Shown: positions 35,280 to 51,478 of the stretch, in pieces
How positions within the stretch are numbered: the stretch's first letter is position 1
Layout: each line of letters opens with the position of its first letter
Source: Phanerodontia chrysosporium
Taxonomy: Eukaryota; Basidiomycota; Agaricomycetes; Polyporales; Phanerochaetaceae
Reading direction: 5' to 3'
Length of the DNA: 64,000 nucleotides
NCBI GenBank assembly: GCA_001910725.1
Contig: MJGA01000059.1
Location: forward strand, 1 to 64,000
Position numbers and translations under genes: made by a program
Notes under the pieces: generated by a model
The model's input: only the letters and a program-made list of their open reading frames with translations
The model's database searches: none
Told to the model about the DNA's origin: nothing

Positions 35280-36059
35280 TTACGCAGCGGTAGCGCATGG
35301 GCCAAACAGCGGATGCTCTGCCCATTCCGGGTCCTCCCATTCGAACCCGTCTTCGTCACTTGGTGGAAGGTCGTCTAGGTCGCGGCCATCGTAGCCATCC
35401 TCTTCGTCCGGGTACTCCGCGGCGACGATTGAGTCCTCCGTCAGCACATGTTCTCCAGGCATCGGCGTCGACATGCGTTGTACAGGCCGGGTGCGACGCC
35501 ACAGCTCGAATGGCTCGCCCTCGTCGCGAAGCACGTAGGGCAGCGGGAAATCCATGCCCTTGCGCACCGCCTGGAGTGTGGCGAGACCGTCCAGGACGTC
35601 GCGCGTCTGGTCGCGGACGACAGCAAAGTGCCTGTCGAGCGTGGGTGGCAGCTTGTGGAACCGTTTCGTGGAGCGGTCATGCAAGATGTGCCACGTGAGG
35701 TCGACGACAATGTGAGATATTCCCCAGGGACAAGTGCGTTTCGGTTCAGTAGCTGCATTCGTAGTTTGGCGTCCATCGTTACCTGCGCCCAGGGCTGTCA
35801 CACCCTCTTCTTCCTCGGGACCGTCGTCGATGGCTTCAACACGCTCCCAGAACATGAGCCAGGCGAGTGATCGCATATCCGCAGGGCGCAGCTCGATGCA
35901 GAGTTCGGCCCAATGTAGATAGCCGTCCAGTGCGGGCGGTGGCGTCCGGCCACACAGCTTGTGTGCGGCGATCGCAATGTCCGTGGATATCGTGAGCAGC
36001 TCTGTATCGGTGGTATGAAGCGCATCGATGCGCATGCGGCATTTGTTGGGGTTCCGCAT
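35280..36059 (-). CDS. Unknown family with acidic tail, copy B
   Basis: Single exon, 259 residues from the ATG at 36059. Shares with copy A (27953-28645) the blocks LAWLMFWERVE, LTWHILHDR, RFHKLPPTLD, the LTEDS motif and the acidic GYDGRDLDDLPPSDED. It differs by an insert of about 20 residues near position 100 and a longer C-terminus (ends GPCATAA). No membrane segment or known domain. Its position mirrors copy A about the 32.0 kb axis, but it is far more diverged than the adjacent HNH and MFS pairs. Confidence 0.75.
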   Translation of the reverse strand: MRNPNKCRMRIDALHTTDTELLTISTDIAIAAHKLCGRTPPPALDGYLHWAELCIELRPADMRSLAWLMFWERVEAIDDGPEEEEGVTALGAGNDGRQTTNAATEPKRTCPWGISHIVVDLTWHILHDRSTKRFHKLPPTLDRHFAVVRDQTRDVLDGLATLQAVRKGMDFPLPYVLRDEGEPFELWRRTRPVQRMSTPMPGEHVLTEDSIVAAEYPDEEDGYDGRDLDDLPPSDEDGFEWEDPEWAEHPLFGPCATAA

Positions 36060-36310
36060 AGGATTTGTAGCCAGGTGGGAGGGCGAGATGGAGAGGAAGT
36101 CGAGGTGACTGGGGATTATATATAGATAACTCCCAAAGGGTATAGATATGGATGTGGCGACTTGGCCGACAATGTGCCATGGTAACTGGGCTTTCTGAGC
36201 CACAGAAGAATGGATGCCACAAAGTCGATCGAGACTACATTGTCCCATACCGGTTGCAGTAGAAGGTCTATGCAGCGGAGCCGGCTGAAGTGCATCTGCA
36301 TGGGCGGGAG

Positions 36311-37025
36311 TTACCCCCGACGAACGCCCCAGCGCTGCTTCGACGCATAGGCCCTCCAACGCTGTATATCTTCACGTTCAAGGAGAGCTTCCACGGTGTA
36401 CCACTTCTGCGCAAGCTCCTCGTTGCTCGCGACCCGGTGCACTGTCGAGTGGCACGGCCTGGCGTAGCATCAGCGACGACACCCAAGACACCGCACAAGG
36501 GACGCACCGGCAGAGCCACGCCACCGAGTTCAGCATCTCCGCCGGGTGCCACTTCTTCTTCAACACCTTGGCGTGCACCTCGCGCGGGATCAGGTGGTGG
36601 TACGTCAGCGGCACCTCGCGCTCGCAGATCTCGCACTCTGTCGTGCGCGTCCTAGACCACACCGGCGGGGGTGCACAGGCGTCGGAAACGTAGTCGTCGA
36701 GGACCTTGCGCAGGAAGGCGTGGGCGCCGTCCGCGTCTTCGCACAGCCCGCACGACGTCAGGCTGTCGACAAAGGACGTCGGCGTGCTGTCCAGAGAGAG
36801 CTCGTCGACGGCAGGCACAGAGTCGCGCGTCTGGTAGGTTGCTGCGTGGAGAGCCCCAGGGAGGGTCGGCCAGGCCTCTGCAGCGAGATAGGACACAAAG
36901 TCGTCGAGCTCGGCGGGGTCGCTCGACTCGTCGGAGAAGCCAGGCCTGGAGATCACGCGGCGGGCGAGAGCGTCCTTGAAGGTCGCAAACTGAGGAAGGC
37001 TCGTCGACTCGGCAGGTCCAGTCAT
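36311..37025 (-). CDS. HNH-type zinc-binding protein, copy B
   Basis: Exons 37025-36508 and 36458-36311 give 221 residues, nearly identical to copy A; visible differences include Leu to Pro near residue 119, Val to Ile in the LEREDIQRW segment and Ala to Val near the C-terminus. CEIC, TYHHLIPR and CRPCHSTVH are all kept. The stop codon differs (TAA here, TAG in copy A). Same exon lengths and phase. Divergent from MFS copy B. Confidence 0.82.
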
Positions 37026-37279
37026 TGTCAGAGAGGGTGTGCGGTGTCCGAGCGTGGTCGTCGCGGAAGCAGCAGATGGCAGAACGTTGACAAGCTTGAT
37101 CTTGCGTGTCTTGCAAAGTCCACTTACTCGTCGTTACTCATACTGACGCCTGCGCTTACCTGCGCTTACCAGTGCTTACCTTTGTTACAAACAGCTTTCT
37201 AAGCTCGCCGCTGGCGGGCATTTTCCTTTGGAGTTGCACCACCATCTCCTCCTCTCCTCAGATATCGTCGTCGTTCAAG
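37026..37279. promoter_or_regulatory. Bidirectional promoter of HNH-B and MFS-B
   Basis: A 254-base spacer homologous to 26738-27010 but with fewer decamer units (CGCTTACCTG-type units at about 37151-37180). Confidence 0.6.
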
Positions 37280-39117
37280 ATGTCGCTATCCAACACCGCA
37301 TCCCAGAGTTCCCTGGGGGAAAAGGATACGACTATTCCTCCGACTCCTAACCCCGAGCTCGACTATCCCGAGGGCGGCCTGCACGGCTGGCTCGCACTCG
37401 CCGGCTCTTGCCTGGTCTACTTTGTCACTTTCGGGATCATCAACAGCTTCGGTGCTTTCCAGGTAGGCTTCCAGTCCCCGGAGTGAGAAAGCTTGGCTGT
37501 GCTCACTGGGCCTTGCAGAACTTTTACCTCGAGAGTTTTCTGTCAAACTACAGCGCCACGGTGATCGCGTTCATCGGGGCCCTGCAGATCACCCTGCTCT
37601 ATGTTTTCGGCGTTGTCGTCGGTCCCCTCTTCGATGCTATCGGACTCAAGGTAAGTCGTAGCGCCGCTTTGTATCTTGGCGGTACGCTGACTAGTCCTCA
37701 GTACCTCTACCCGGTCGGCGCGCTGGGCGGCGTCGTTTCGCTCGTCGCGCTCTCGTTCACCCACCCGCAGCAGATCTGGCAGCAGTTCCTCTCCCAAGTG
37801 TGTAGCAGCAGCGATCCCGTCACTCGCCCTCTGTTGACCCTTCTCCCCAGGGCGTCCTGTTCGGACTGACGGTAGGTTTCGGCACGTACCCGGCCCTCGC
37901 GGTCGTCGGACAGTACTTCAAGGCGAAGCGTGCGCTCGCGATGGGCACCGTTGCCGCCGCGAGCAGCATCGGCGGCGTATGCCTGCCCATCATGGTCTCG
38001 CGCCTCATCAAGAACATTGGTTTCGGTAGGAGCAGAACAGGTCTTGCGCAATCGACCAGCGTCTGAGGTGCATTTCTCTCTGTTGCAGCATGGACGGTAA
38101 GAGTTCTTGCTTTGCTAACCCTGTGAGTACCATACCATTTGCGCGGTCTCTGCCCGTGGGTTGTAAAGCCGAACACTGATACTCATCTGCATTCATCAGA
38201 TTTTGCTATGCGCTGGCGATGCTCATCTCGCGCACTAGACTGCCTAAGAAGCCGCTGCCAAAGGCGCAGAACCTCGTCGACTTTGGTGGGTTCAAGGACC
38301 CGCGGTACCTCACGCTAGCCATCGGGTCCATTCTTGTCAACCTTGGGCTCTACTCGCCGTACTACTACATCGGTGCGCCTTGCGCCTCTCGCTTGTACGT
38401 TCACCAACATTGACTGTGCCACACCAGAGCCCTGCGCGATCGAATATGCCGTCTCGCCCTCCATCCACACGTACCTGCTGCCGATGCTGAACGGACTGTC
38501 GTTCTTTGGACGGATCATGTGCGCTGCCTACTCGTACTCAGGTGTCACCTCTTCCCTAACTTGCTGTACAGTGGCGGTCAGCTCGCGGATCGGTACGGCC
38601 GGCTGAACGTGTTGTGCCCGTGCACCCTGATTGCGGGCGTGCTGTGTTTTGCGCTCTGGCTCCCCGCCCGTGGAGCCGCAGCGCTCATCGCCTTTTCGTG
38701 TGCATACGGTATGTCCGACTATCTACCCCTTACGCTGCCTTGTCATCTCCTGCCCTCGTACCTCACTTACTGACGACTGCATAGGCTTCTTCTCAGGTGT
38801 GTTCATCTCGGTCACGCCTCCCGCCGTCGGCCAGATCTCGCCCGTCGACCGCCTCGGCGCGCGCATCGGGACGTTCTTCTTGCCCACGGCTGTTGCGACG
38901 CTCCTCGGTACGCCTATTGGCGGCGCGTTCGTCCGCGACGGGACTTCCACGGAGTATCATTATGTCGCCATCTTTGCGGTGCGTACATGACCTATGAGAC
39001 GATCCGCGGGCGGCTCATTTCTTCTGGTTTGTGCAGGGCGTCATGGTCCTCGCCGGAGGCGTCATGCTCTGTGTCTCTCGAATGCTCTGTGACAGGAGCC
39101 TTAGGACCAAGTGGTAA
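37280..39117 (+). CDS. MFS transporter, monocarboxylate-porter type, copy B
   Basis: Ten exons (37280-37462, 37519-37650, 37702-37797, 37851-38025, 38089-38122, 38200-38372, 38428-38518, 38572-38708, 38785-38978, 39037-39117) give 431 residues. Same features as copy A: PEGGLHGW, about 12 membrane segments and GRIIGGQLADRYGRLNVL. The final exon reads GVMVLAGGVMLCVSRMLC against GTMVLTGGIMLCIARVLC in copy A. All splice sites intact, so both copies should be functional. Confidence 0.9.
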
Positions 39118-40116
39118 ACAGGGCAGTGTCAGGAGAGCCGTGGTACGACTTACTACAGGCAATGGTCAAATATGTGTCCAGGAGTCTATCCAGGACCCAA
39201 ATATAGCACGAATGCGAGTCAGCTTCACATTTAACGCCACTGTATGTCAGCAGCGAGCTAGCGTCATTGCACATGGTTGGATGTGTGGACCAACGCTTGG
39301 CGGGCGACGCGAGCGCCGATCGCGGTGTGGAGTATACCGGATCCGCGGTACCAGGAGTCCGCTATGGCGCACACTCGGCGCCGGTGCACGCATGTCGCGC
39401 GTCGGGCTAACGACAGCCTGTCTCGGTGTCCGCCACCTTGTACTCCTGCGCCGTCGCCACTCTCTCAAACCAATGACGATGCTGCCGGACTGAAACCCAA
39501 GTTAGGTCGCCCATGCATCTCTGGAGTTATCGACAGCGTGGCAAGCAGTGGTTCACCTCGTTTCGAGTCGCTGAACTCTGGAGAGCATCGGAAGACGACG
39601 GGACTTGAGTCCCACTGCCTCATCGCGTTTGCCGGCTCGGTGTAAGTGTTTTCTATGCCTTCTATTTGCTGAGATAACGATGCGTCCGACAGAAGCTCGG
39701 GGACTGCCACACGGTCAGTCCGAGCGTGAGCTCTTAGGCCAGAAACTCTCGCACGCCCGTGAGCCGGGCTCGGGACCCTTGTACGTCGCGCAGTTTCAGT
39801 TAGTTACGACTTGTGTAAAAGGTGAAAAGGCTCTCAAAGCCAACCACGTCGCGTCGTCTCCGAGGCACATGAGATCGTCGCTGTTAGAATGGTCATCGGA
39901 AAGGTGATTCACGGCTCTCTTCCCCATGTGGGAGAGCGCATGAGTTACAATAGCTGTTCTACTCCATGTTCCTGCACTTTATTCTATCAGCGGATATTAA
40001 TTCATTCACGGAAATGTATGTGCAGCCTCAACCTACCGTGTAATAGCTAATATCATGTTGGCTAGCAACTAGGTCGGATCACTCATGGGCACTGCCGCAT
40101 GAGATAACGTATCTGT
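39118..40116. other. Intergenic
   Basis: No supportable gene; short frames only. Confidence 0.5.
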
Positions 40117-40941
40117 CTATTTGACCACCATTTGGGTGGCCTGCCACCCATTGCACATGTCTCGTAGGGAAGAGTTGCCAGGATCTCTGGAGGCTACGTG
40201 CCATGCGTATCGGACTACGTAGCGGTGGTGCAAGCGTCCGGACAGGATAGGGTCGATGACCAGCTCCAACTCGACCTTTGCCCAGTCTCTCGCAACCATC
40301 TCCATCCAGTCTTCGGGAGCGGCGTCCGCATGCAATGCGTGGAGCTGCTCAGCGAACGCCAGGACATCCTGCCCTCGCGCCTCGCAGAGCGTCCAGCGGA
40401 TAATGCGGTAGCAACCGAGGAACTCGAGCTTGGGGGATGACACTGCGCGCTGCTGGAAGAGCGGGAGTCGGCGTCCAGCGTTCTCGTCGAGATATGAAAT
40501 GTTGCGGTCGGTCCAGAGCTCGGTCGGTGGTGCGAGGTGTGCTCCTGCGCGCACGACGACAGTCGAAAAGAGTGAGGAAAGGGCGGGAGGTTCGGCGCGG
40601 ACTGATTCGACAGCATGTGTCGGTTGCATGCCTCTGTTGAATACGTAGTCCTGCTCGCCGGGGAATGCACTCTCAATGGTCTTTGTTCGATAGCGGACGC
40701 TCTTCTGATGTCGAATACGTTTCATGCGGTAAATATCGCTTTGTGTCGCGTTCCATGGACAGTGTTCCATCCCCGTATGTACATAGAAGCATCGCGCTGG
40801 CTCAGCTGCGGCTTGGGTGATCATAGAGTGGACAATTGCTAACCGTCTGTGGGTCGCCTTGTGTCGGCGGGTTGTCTGTGAAGGCGCCAACACCATAAAT
40901 CCACTGGTGGAGAGCATCTTGTAGGCCATTGAACCGCTCAA
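40117..40941 (-). CDS. Hypothetical protein, 5' end uncertain
   Basis: A long minus-strand frame encodes at least about 200 convincing residues, from CFYVHTGMEHCP through LPLFQQRAV, LEFLGCYRIIRWTLCEA and DWMEMVARDWAKVELELV to QATQMVVK and a stop. The 5' side is doubtful: upstream another frame looks coding (HQWIYGVGAFTDNPPTQGD), so an intron near 40830 and more 5' exons up to about 40960 or beyond are likely. The central part slightly recalls large basidiomycete families of unknown function with a PLF...Y.G.Y pattern (such as DUF6697), but I cannot confirm that. No signal peptide or membrane segment. Confidence 0.6.
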   Translation of the reverse strand: MSGSMAYKMLSTSGFMVLAPSQTTRRHKATHRRLAIVHSMITQAAAEPARCFYVHTGMEHCPWNATQSDIYRMKRIRHQKSVRYRTKTIESAFPGEQDYVFNRGMQPTHAVESVRAEPPALSSLFSTVVVRAGAHLAPPTELWTDRNISYLDENAGRRLPLFQQRAVSSPKLEFLGCYRIIRWTLCEARGQDVLAFAEQLHALHADAAPEDWMEMVARDWAKVELELVIDPILSGRLHHRYVVRYAWHVASRDPGNSSLRDMCNGWQATQMVVK

Positions 40942-43117
40942 GACGGTGCCAGAAAACCTAAATAGCAGTGTGTCCTAGTTAAAGGATATCGGCAATAGAG
41001 ACAAAGAAGACCAAACGCAGGACTCCAGGGCGACTTGTGACAAGTCCAGAAGTCAAATAGCTCCCCAAATCGGAGTGACCAGTTAATCTGCGAGGTAGTA
41101 CGGGGGTGGTTGCGTAGATAGGAAGGAGTACACGACTGAACACGGCTGAGCATCGAGGCCTTGAGACCTGGACAGAGGGTTCTGTGCGCAGTTTACCACG
41201 CGTTCGCCGAAGTCATTCGACACGAGGTGATCCATGTGACATGACTCGTCCTGTAAGTTCACCGATAAACGGGTGGTGAGGTTCACGCCACTCACGCTTC
41301 GACATTGTAGCAATTATTATGGGAGGTGACTTGAAAGCGAAATCTCGAAAGCTGAGTGGTAAATTCCACGTATGGTGCACTGGCCCTTGGATAGGGACAC
41401 ACCGAATCCGGACGAGACCCTATATCGTGGACAAATGAGCGCTGACGTTGCCTGAACCTCAGAATGGTGTGCAAAATTGTCAGTGATTCAGAGTTGAGAC
41501 CTGAGTCCGGGCCTCCTAAATGGACGCACCACCGAGAACGTAAGCGCAGGACAGAAACAACCGAGACGTCTTATATGCTGATAAAGAACCAAGCGTCATT
41601 CACTGAATATACTGACCGCAGATCCGCTGTCTAGTATGGTCTGGGTGGAAGCGGGAAAACTTGCATGCTATTGCACATAGCCTTGCTAGCAGACCCTAGC
41701 AGCATTTCCAAGCAGATCAATTAGCCAAAAGAATGAGAATTGGTCTGTCTCTTCCTTCGAAGGCGACACGAGAATGTACACTGGTGCGTACAGTAGTAAG
41801 AGGAGCCTAAGCAATCTGCGCAGGTCGAGTTCGCCTTAGATAATCATTTTCTTACTCTTGCTTACATCAATAGGCGCCTTGTAAGTAGCTCTTGCTTACA
41901 TCTCTTACTTCAAGAAAGCGCTCACATTTTCGCTCGTCTTCAACTGCTTGCGGCTACAATGCATCTGCACTCTTCGAGTACAGAATGCGCGATACGACGC
42001 TGAATACCAAACCGAAGGTCTGTTGTGTTGATAATTCGCTGCTATATCCAGGACTCGTCAATCTTAACAGTTTGCAGGGTTCAAAGAGTATTAGCAGACG
42101 TGAATGAGGGTCGCCGAGCCGTCGATCCTAGGGCAGCTTGGTCTTCAAAACTGTGGTACGGGTCGTACCGTCGCGCAGACGGCTCTCTGACTCAGCAGCA
42201 TCTCCCACGAGTACGTGAGCACAACCCGCTTGGTCCGGTGTCGGACGTGGGAACCTCGCCGTCCTTGTGAACGGGCGGCGGCGTGTTATGCGGGTACGCG
42301 CTTCAAACCCGACCACCGATATGTTGCTGAGGTTCTCATCGTCGGCACCGCCACGTCCACATTGAAGCGAAGATGCTTTGAGGTTGCCAGTTGCTAGAAC
42401 ATTCTGGCACGCTTGTCGATGCTATCCTACCAGGGCGTGTTTTGAATCCCAATGCCTCCAGTCGTGGTGCAACGCAGGGCATAGGTGGCTTTTAGGTCTG
42501 ACACGAGGCGAGGGACGTACTGCTAGCCTTAGTTGCAACATGAACTGATCCTTACCTGCAACAGCTATGGGAGACGAACCCCATGTAGTGCCCTCTGCGA
42601 GTCCTACCTCGCGAGAAGAGTGTCTTTTGCCGTCGGGACCAGATTCACGGTATTTTCTCAAGGCTATTTGGTGCGCGATCTTGTTCATGTCGTCTTACCA
42701 TGGTACTCGTGCTGATACGTTCCCAGTTCTGTTACGGGCACCCAGTCGGCACTCCCGTAAGGCCTCTAGGACTAGGCTGTCCTACCTTTTTCCTCTCCGA
42801 TTTCTCTGTCGCAATCAGCCAGGAAGCCGACTCAGATCCTGAGCTTTGGATCCTTGCTCTCACGCATTGGGCAGACTTGTTCAACGGAAGTAGCGTGCTC
42901 TTCACCGGCAGTGCCCGCACGACACTCAGACCGACGTCGGCGGTCGATATGCGGTAATTCGTCCCCCGGTGCCGCAGACGTGTCATTCACAGGTTACGGT
43001 CTGGCGACATCCCATTGGCTAGAGAAAATTACTACTGTGCGTGTTAGTTGAGCCGCCTCACGTCGATTCGACGGTGTTCCAAAGTGGACTGTAGCAACAT
43101 ATCGCGCACGGAGATGG
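40942..43117. other. Intergenic, upstream of LiP-1
   Basis: About 2.2 kb without a supportable gene apart from a possible 5' exon of the preceding minus-strand gene at 40942-41000. Confidence 0.45.
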
Positions 43118-46502
<3,385 letters not shown>

Positions 46503-46858
46503 ACAAGAACAAGTCGAGAACGATAGTATCTTCACTGTATCGGTAGCTGATTCAGTCGTTATAAATGTGACCTCTTTCACCCTATACGCCTCTATTCTTC
46601 AGACTTCCATTCCCTTGTCTCCGTATGTATAGATTGCGGCCTTAACTCTCAACAGCTTACATCGCAACGATGACGATCTCGACTAACGGATCTGTCCCTA
46701 CTCATCCACCCAATGACATAATCATCATCTCTGGCATGGGGGTGTTGGTGAATGGGTAAAATGAAAATGTGATCACAGACTCCTTCGCAACATTTATCCA
46801 ATTATCAGAGCTGTCACTTCACAGTCAGCTTCCATGGCCACTCGGATGCAAGCGGTGC

Positions 46859-47335
46859 TCACCTTGAGTGTGCCCACAGAGCGACAGTCTTTGTCTGCAT
46901 CACCTGCTGCACCACGGGCGAGCTGCGGTCCCATGAAAACGTGCGCACCTGCATCCGCGGCATGCTGCGCAGATTTGTGGCGAGACGCGGCGTAGTCATG
47001 TCGGGCACCTCACGGGCAGAGGTGGACATCGTGTACCACGTTTTGGAGCCTCTATATGTGCCATCGTATATCACGTCGGCGTTTGGGTCCGTGTGGACCG
47101 AAATCCCAAACCCTCGGATCGTCACCGATACACGTGCGATGTTCTCGAGCGGCCCTTCCGCCTTGATGGAAAGCATACTGACCCTTCGCATGCCGCCGCA
47201 GATGGAAGTTGAAATCGATCCCATTGCTACAACGACATCGTAGCAGTAGTTCGCCTGCAGCAGGATGCGGTCGACGAGCTCGCGAGGTAGACGGCGCTCT
47301 CCGAGGATGGTCTGCACCTCCACAATGTCTTCCAT
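46859..47335 (-). CDS. F-box-like hypothetical protein
   Basis: Frame of 158 residues from the ATG at 47335. The N-terminal LPRELVDRILLQANYCYDVV (about residues 16-35) resembles the start of basidiomycete F-box-type proteins, which are numerous and poorly conserved. The 3' end reads into GTGAGC just after AHSR, so a further intron and exon downstream are possible and the true C-terminus may differ. No other domain. Lies between LiP-1 and LiP-2, convergent with LiP-1. Confidence 0.5.
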   Translation of the reverse strand: MEDIVEVQTILGERRLPRELVDRILLQANYCYDVVVAMGSISTSICGGMRRVSMLSIKAEGPLENIARVSVTIRGFGISVHTDPNADVIYDGTYRGSKTWYTMSTSAREVPDMTTPRLATNLRSMPRMQVRTFSWDRSSPVVQQVMQTKTVALWAHSR

Positions 47336-47936
47336 CACCGGTGTGTATGGTCCGCGTCGTCTGTAATCTCGCTTCTCTGCACAGCGCAGGCGTCAGAACT
47401 TATTGGCATATGCGTCGATGAGAGCCGGAGAAGGGGTGTCATCAGCTTACTGTGATATTCCTGCACTTCTCCTGCAGCCCTACGTCCAAATCTGCGCAGC
47501 AGCACCTGGCGCAAGCCTCGGAAAGCCATGTAGGACTAGAGAGAGCGGGATGATGGTAGCGAGTGGAAAGGGTCGAGAATTGAGACAACTACTCGGCATA
47601 TGTATTGAACGATATTAGGGTTTGCGTAGTACGCACGTGCTAATTGTGATGTCTGGGAAGATAGCCATTCCCTGCCAGGTCATTCAATCGCCGCGTATGG
47701 CGGTGAGTATGTGCTGTGATAGCCAGGTGGCTCTTTGGGGGAACAGCCCTCGCTGAACATGGGAAGGGGGTAGCATTCTGTCAACGTTGTCGCCAGAAAA
47801 GTCAAGTACTCATACATATCACTGTGGACAGTACGCTGATATACATGATAATACACTTCTACTGCAGAGGATGATGTACCGTCACGATCCAACCATGTGC
47901 CATTTCGACCTTGCAAGTCCTAGTCTCCGTGATGAT
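47336..47936. other. Intergenic
   Basis: Upstream of the F-box-like gene and downstream of LiP-2; nothing recognised. Confidence 0.5.
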
Positions 47937-49488
<1,552 letters not shown>

Positions 49489-49559
49489 TGCCGCTTGATA
49501 GCTGACTGGGGACGATGGAGAGACTGGAAGTGTCTGAAGACTGTGAGGCTCGCGTCCCC

Positions 49560-49567
49560 CTTTTATA
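49560..49567 (-). promoter_or_regulatory. TATA box of LiP-2
   Basis: TATAAAAG on the minus strand, 72 bases before the start codon. Confidence 0.85.
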
Positions 49568-51246
49568 CCGCGGTGGTAGCATGACAAGTACAGTCTTGGC
49601 GAGACGTCAGTGGTAGACGCGTTCGAGTCGCGCGCACACAATCAGTAGCCGGAGAGCGAAAGCAACGCGCATGCCTAGACTGTGTGTAAGGGCTGCACTG
49701 AAGCGGACAGATCAACTACTCTTTTCCAAATGCGGACGTGAGCGTCGGAGCGCGAGAACCGCCCCGACGCCTCGACTGTACAAGGAAGCAGGCCGCCTGG
49801 AAGAAATCTACTGATGGCTGGGAGAGCGGGTCCGAGCCAAAGGGCTCGAGCTTGGCATTCCGGCAGCTCTTGGCGAGAGAGAGTGCTGCCAGCGCAGGGC
49901 GGACCAGTCCCATGCCGGAGATTAGTGCGGGCCGGGACGCTTGTCCCTGGCATGAACTGAAAAGTTCAGTCAATATCACAGACCGCTAGCAGATGTATAC
50001 AGTTGCATATCACATACCGCTGTGAATCACCCTATTGTATGGTCCCGATCAGTAATGGACGATTTACCGTAGCGTAGGGCCAGCGATACGCGTCTCTTTA
50101 TTCAGCTGTCCAAAATGATCCTGCTTAATCGATGTCAGTAGGGCAACATAGCAGCACACAAGCGCAAACTTGCATCGGGACCGCAACCCGCTTCTAACCG
50201 GTCAATACCGCGCGCTGCGTCCATGATAGAGGGCGAGGAAGCCTTTGGTACAGCTCTACAAGGCAAGACTCCACAAGTTCACCAGATAACCTTAGGGGTG
50301 CACCGCGCAACCCCGTCTGCCACACCAGAACAAAGAGAGAGAATGTCAGTGACATACTGTGCTAATGATAGAACAGAAGCGTACTTGCCTAGCCTGCCGT
50401 TCTCTGCCGTCCATCTTGTCCGTGATGTTATTCCCACCCGACGTCGGTCCGAGCGACTCGCTCTCACGCACTCCTGAGACGGTTTTCCATGTTATTTTTA
50501 GATGTGACCACGTTCTGCACTGACAGCGGTGATTCGCCTAGCTGCGCCACTGCGTGCGAGCACAAGTGGGGTGGCCTGGGACGTGCTGGGACTCGGTCGA
50601 GGGTTTTCTCTTGACAACCTGACACAGAGCCTCAGAGCTAGCAAATGTGGAATGAAACTCGCAGTGTTAGACGGAAACCATGCATCGTTACTCCATGGTA
50701 TTGGGTCTGCACCAGTCCAAGCGAATCGGAAAGCCGTGCTTACAGCACATATGAGCGATATGCGGGCCTGGCATTCCGCGGAGGAGACATGAGCAGAACA
50801 TGATGCAATGACTCTGTGCTTGAAAATGCGCATCCTGGTCTGACCAATGGAAGCGGGAGGATTCAAGTCAATGGGACATTCGCGCTTTCGCTGAGCATTG
50901 TGCAACTCACCGGCACTCTGTGATTATAACTCTTGCCACTTCATATCAGCCGCCTAACAGAAAGGCATACTTACTTCGATGCACTTCACAAATGCTGTGA
51001 AATTGTACTGCGTCCTGAGTGTTCGAGAGTCCCAGCGTCGTTGAGGTCAACTTGTTCTCAGCCGACGAGCTTACGTAAGCCGAGTCGATCAATGTAAACA
51101 GCGCGCCAGAATTTTTGTCCACACTCTTTGCGAGGGAATCAACAACAGGTAGCCGTCTTTGCGAACAGGCACTGTATTGTCGTGGTCCTATGGTGCAGGT
51201 TTTGCCAAGTTGGAAGGATTCACGGAGGAGGATAAAAAAATTAATA
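49568..51246. other. Intergenic
   Basis: About 1.7 kb with short frames only (longest minus 50905-50498, no motif). Contains the LiP-2 upstream region at its left end. Confidence 0.45.
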
Positions 51247-51318
51247 CTCCGATACGGGGAATCGAACCCCGAGCTATCGCGTGAAAGGCGATAATGTTAT
51301 CCGTTACACCATATCGGA
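51247..51318 (-). tRNA. tRNA-Glu (anticodon TTC)
   Basis: 72 bases on the minus strand fold as a complete tRNA: acceptor stem TCCGATA with TATCGGA, A box TGGTGTAACGG, anticodon arm ATCGC CTTTCAC GCGAT with anticodon TTC, and B box GGTTCGATTCC. No intron. The sequence is close to the usual eukaryotic tRNA-Glu. A T-rich run follows for Pol III termination (AATTTTTTTATCC on the minus strand). Confidence 0.95.
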
Positions 51319-51478
51319 CTACTCGCAATACGCACTCAGTAACTATAACGATTTGCACGTCTAGACGCGTCATGAATCTGGGGATTCGAGACTTTGGGAC
51401 GCGCACCCTTTTGTCCTGATCCACTTTCATTTCTCGTTGCACATTCTCCCATAACACGCCCAACAAAACACAGACGAA

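Larger units (their letters stand above)
36311..39117 (+). repeat. Inverted duplication, right arm (HNH and MFS genes)
   Basis: Partner of 24899-27725. Sequence similarity ends shortly after the HNH stop on the inner side (before 36300) and fades through MFS exons 9-10 on the outer side. Confidence 0.93.
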
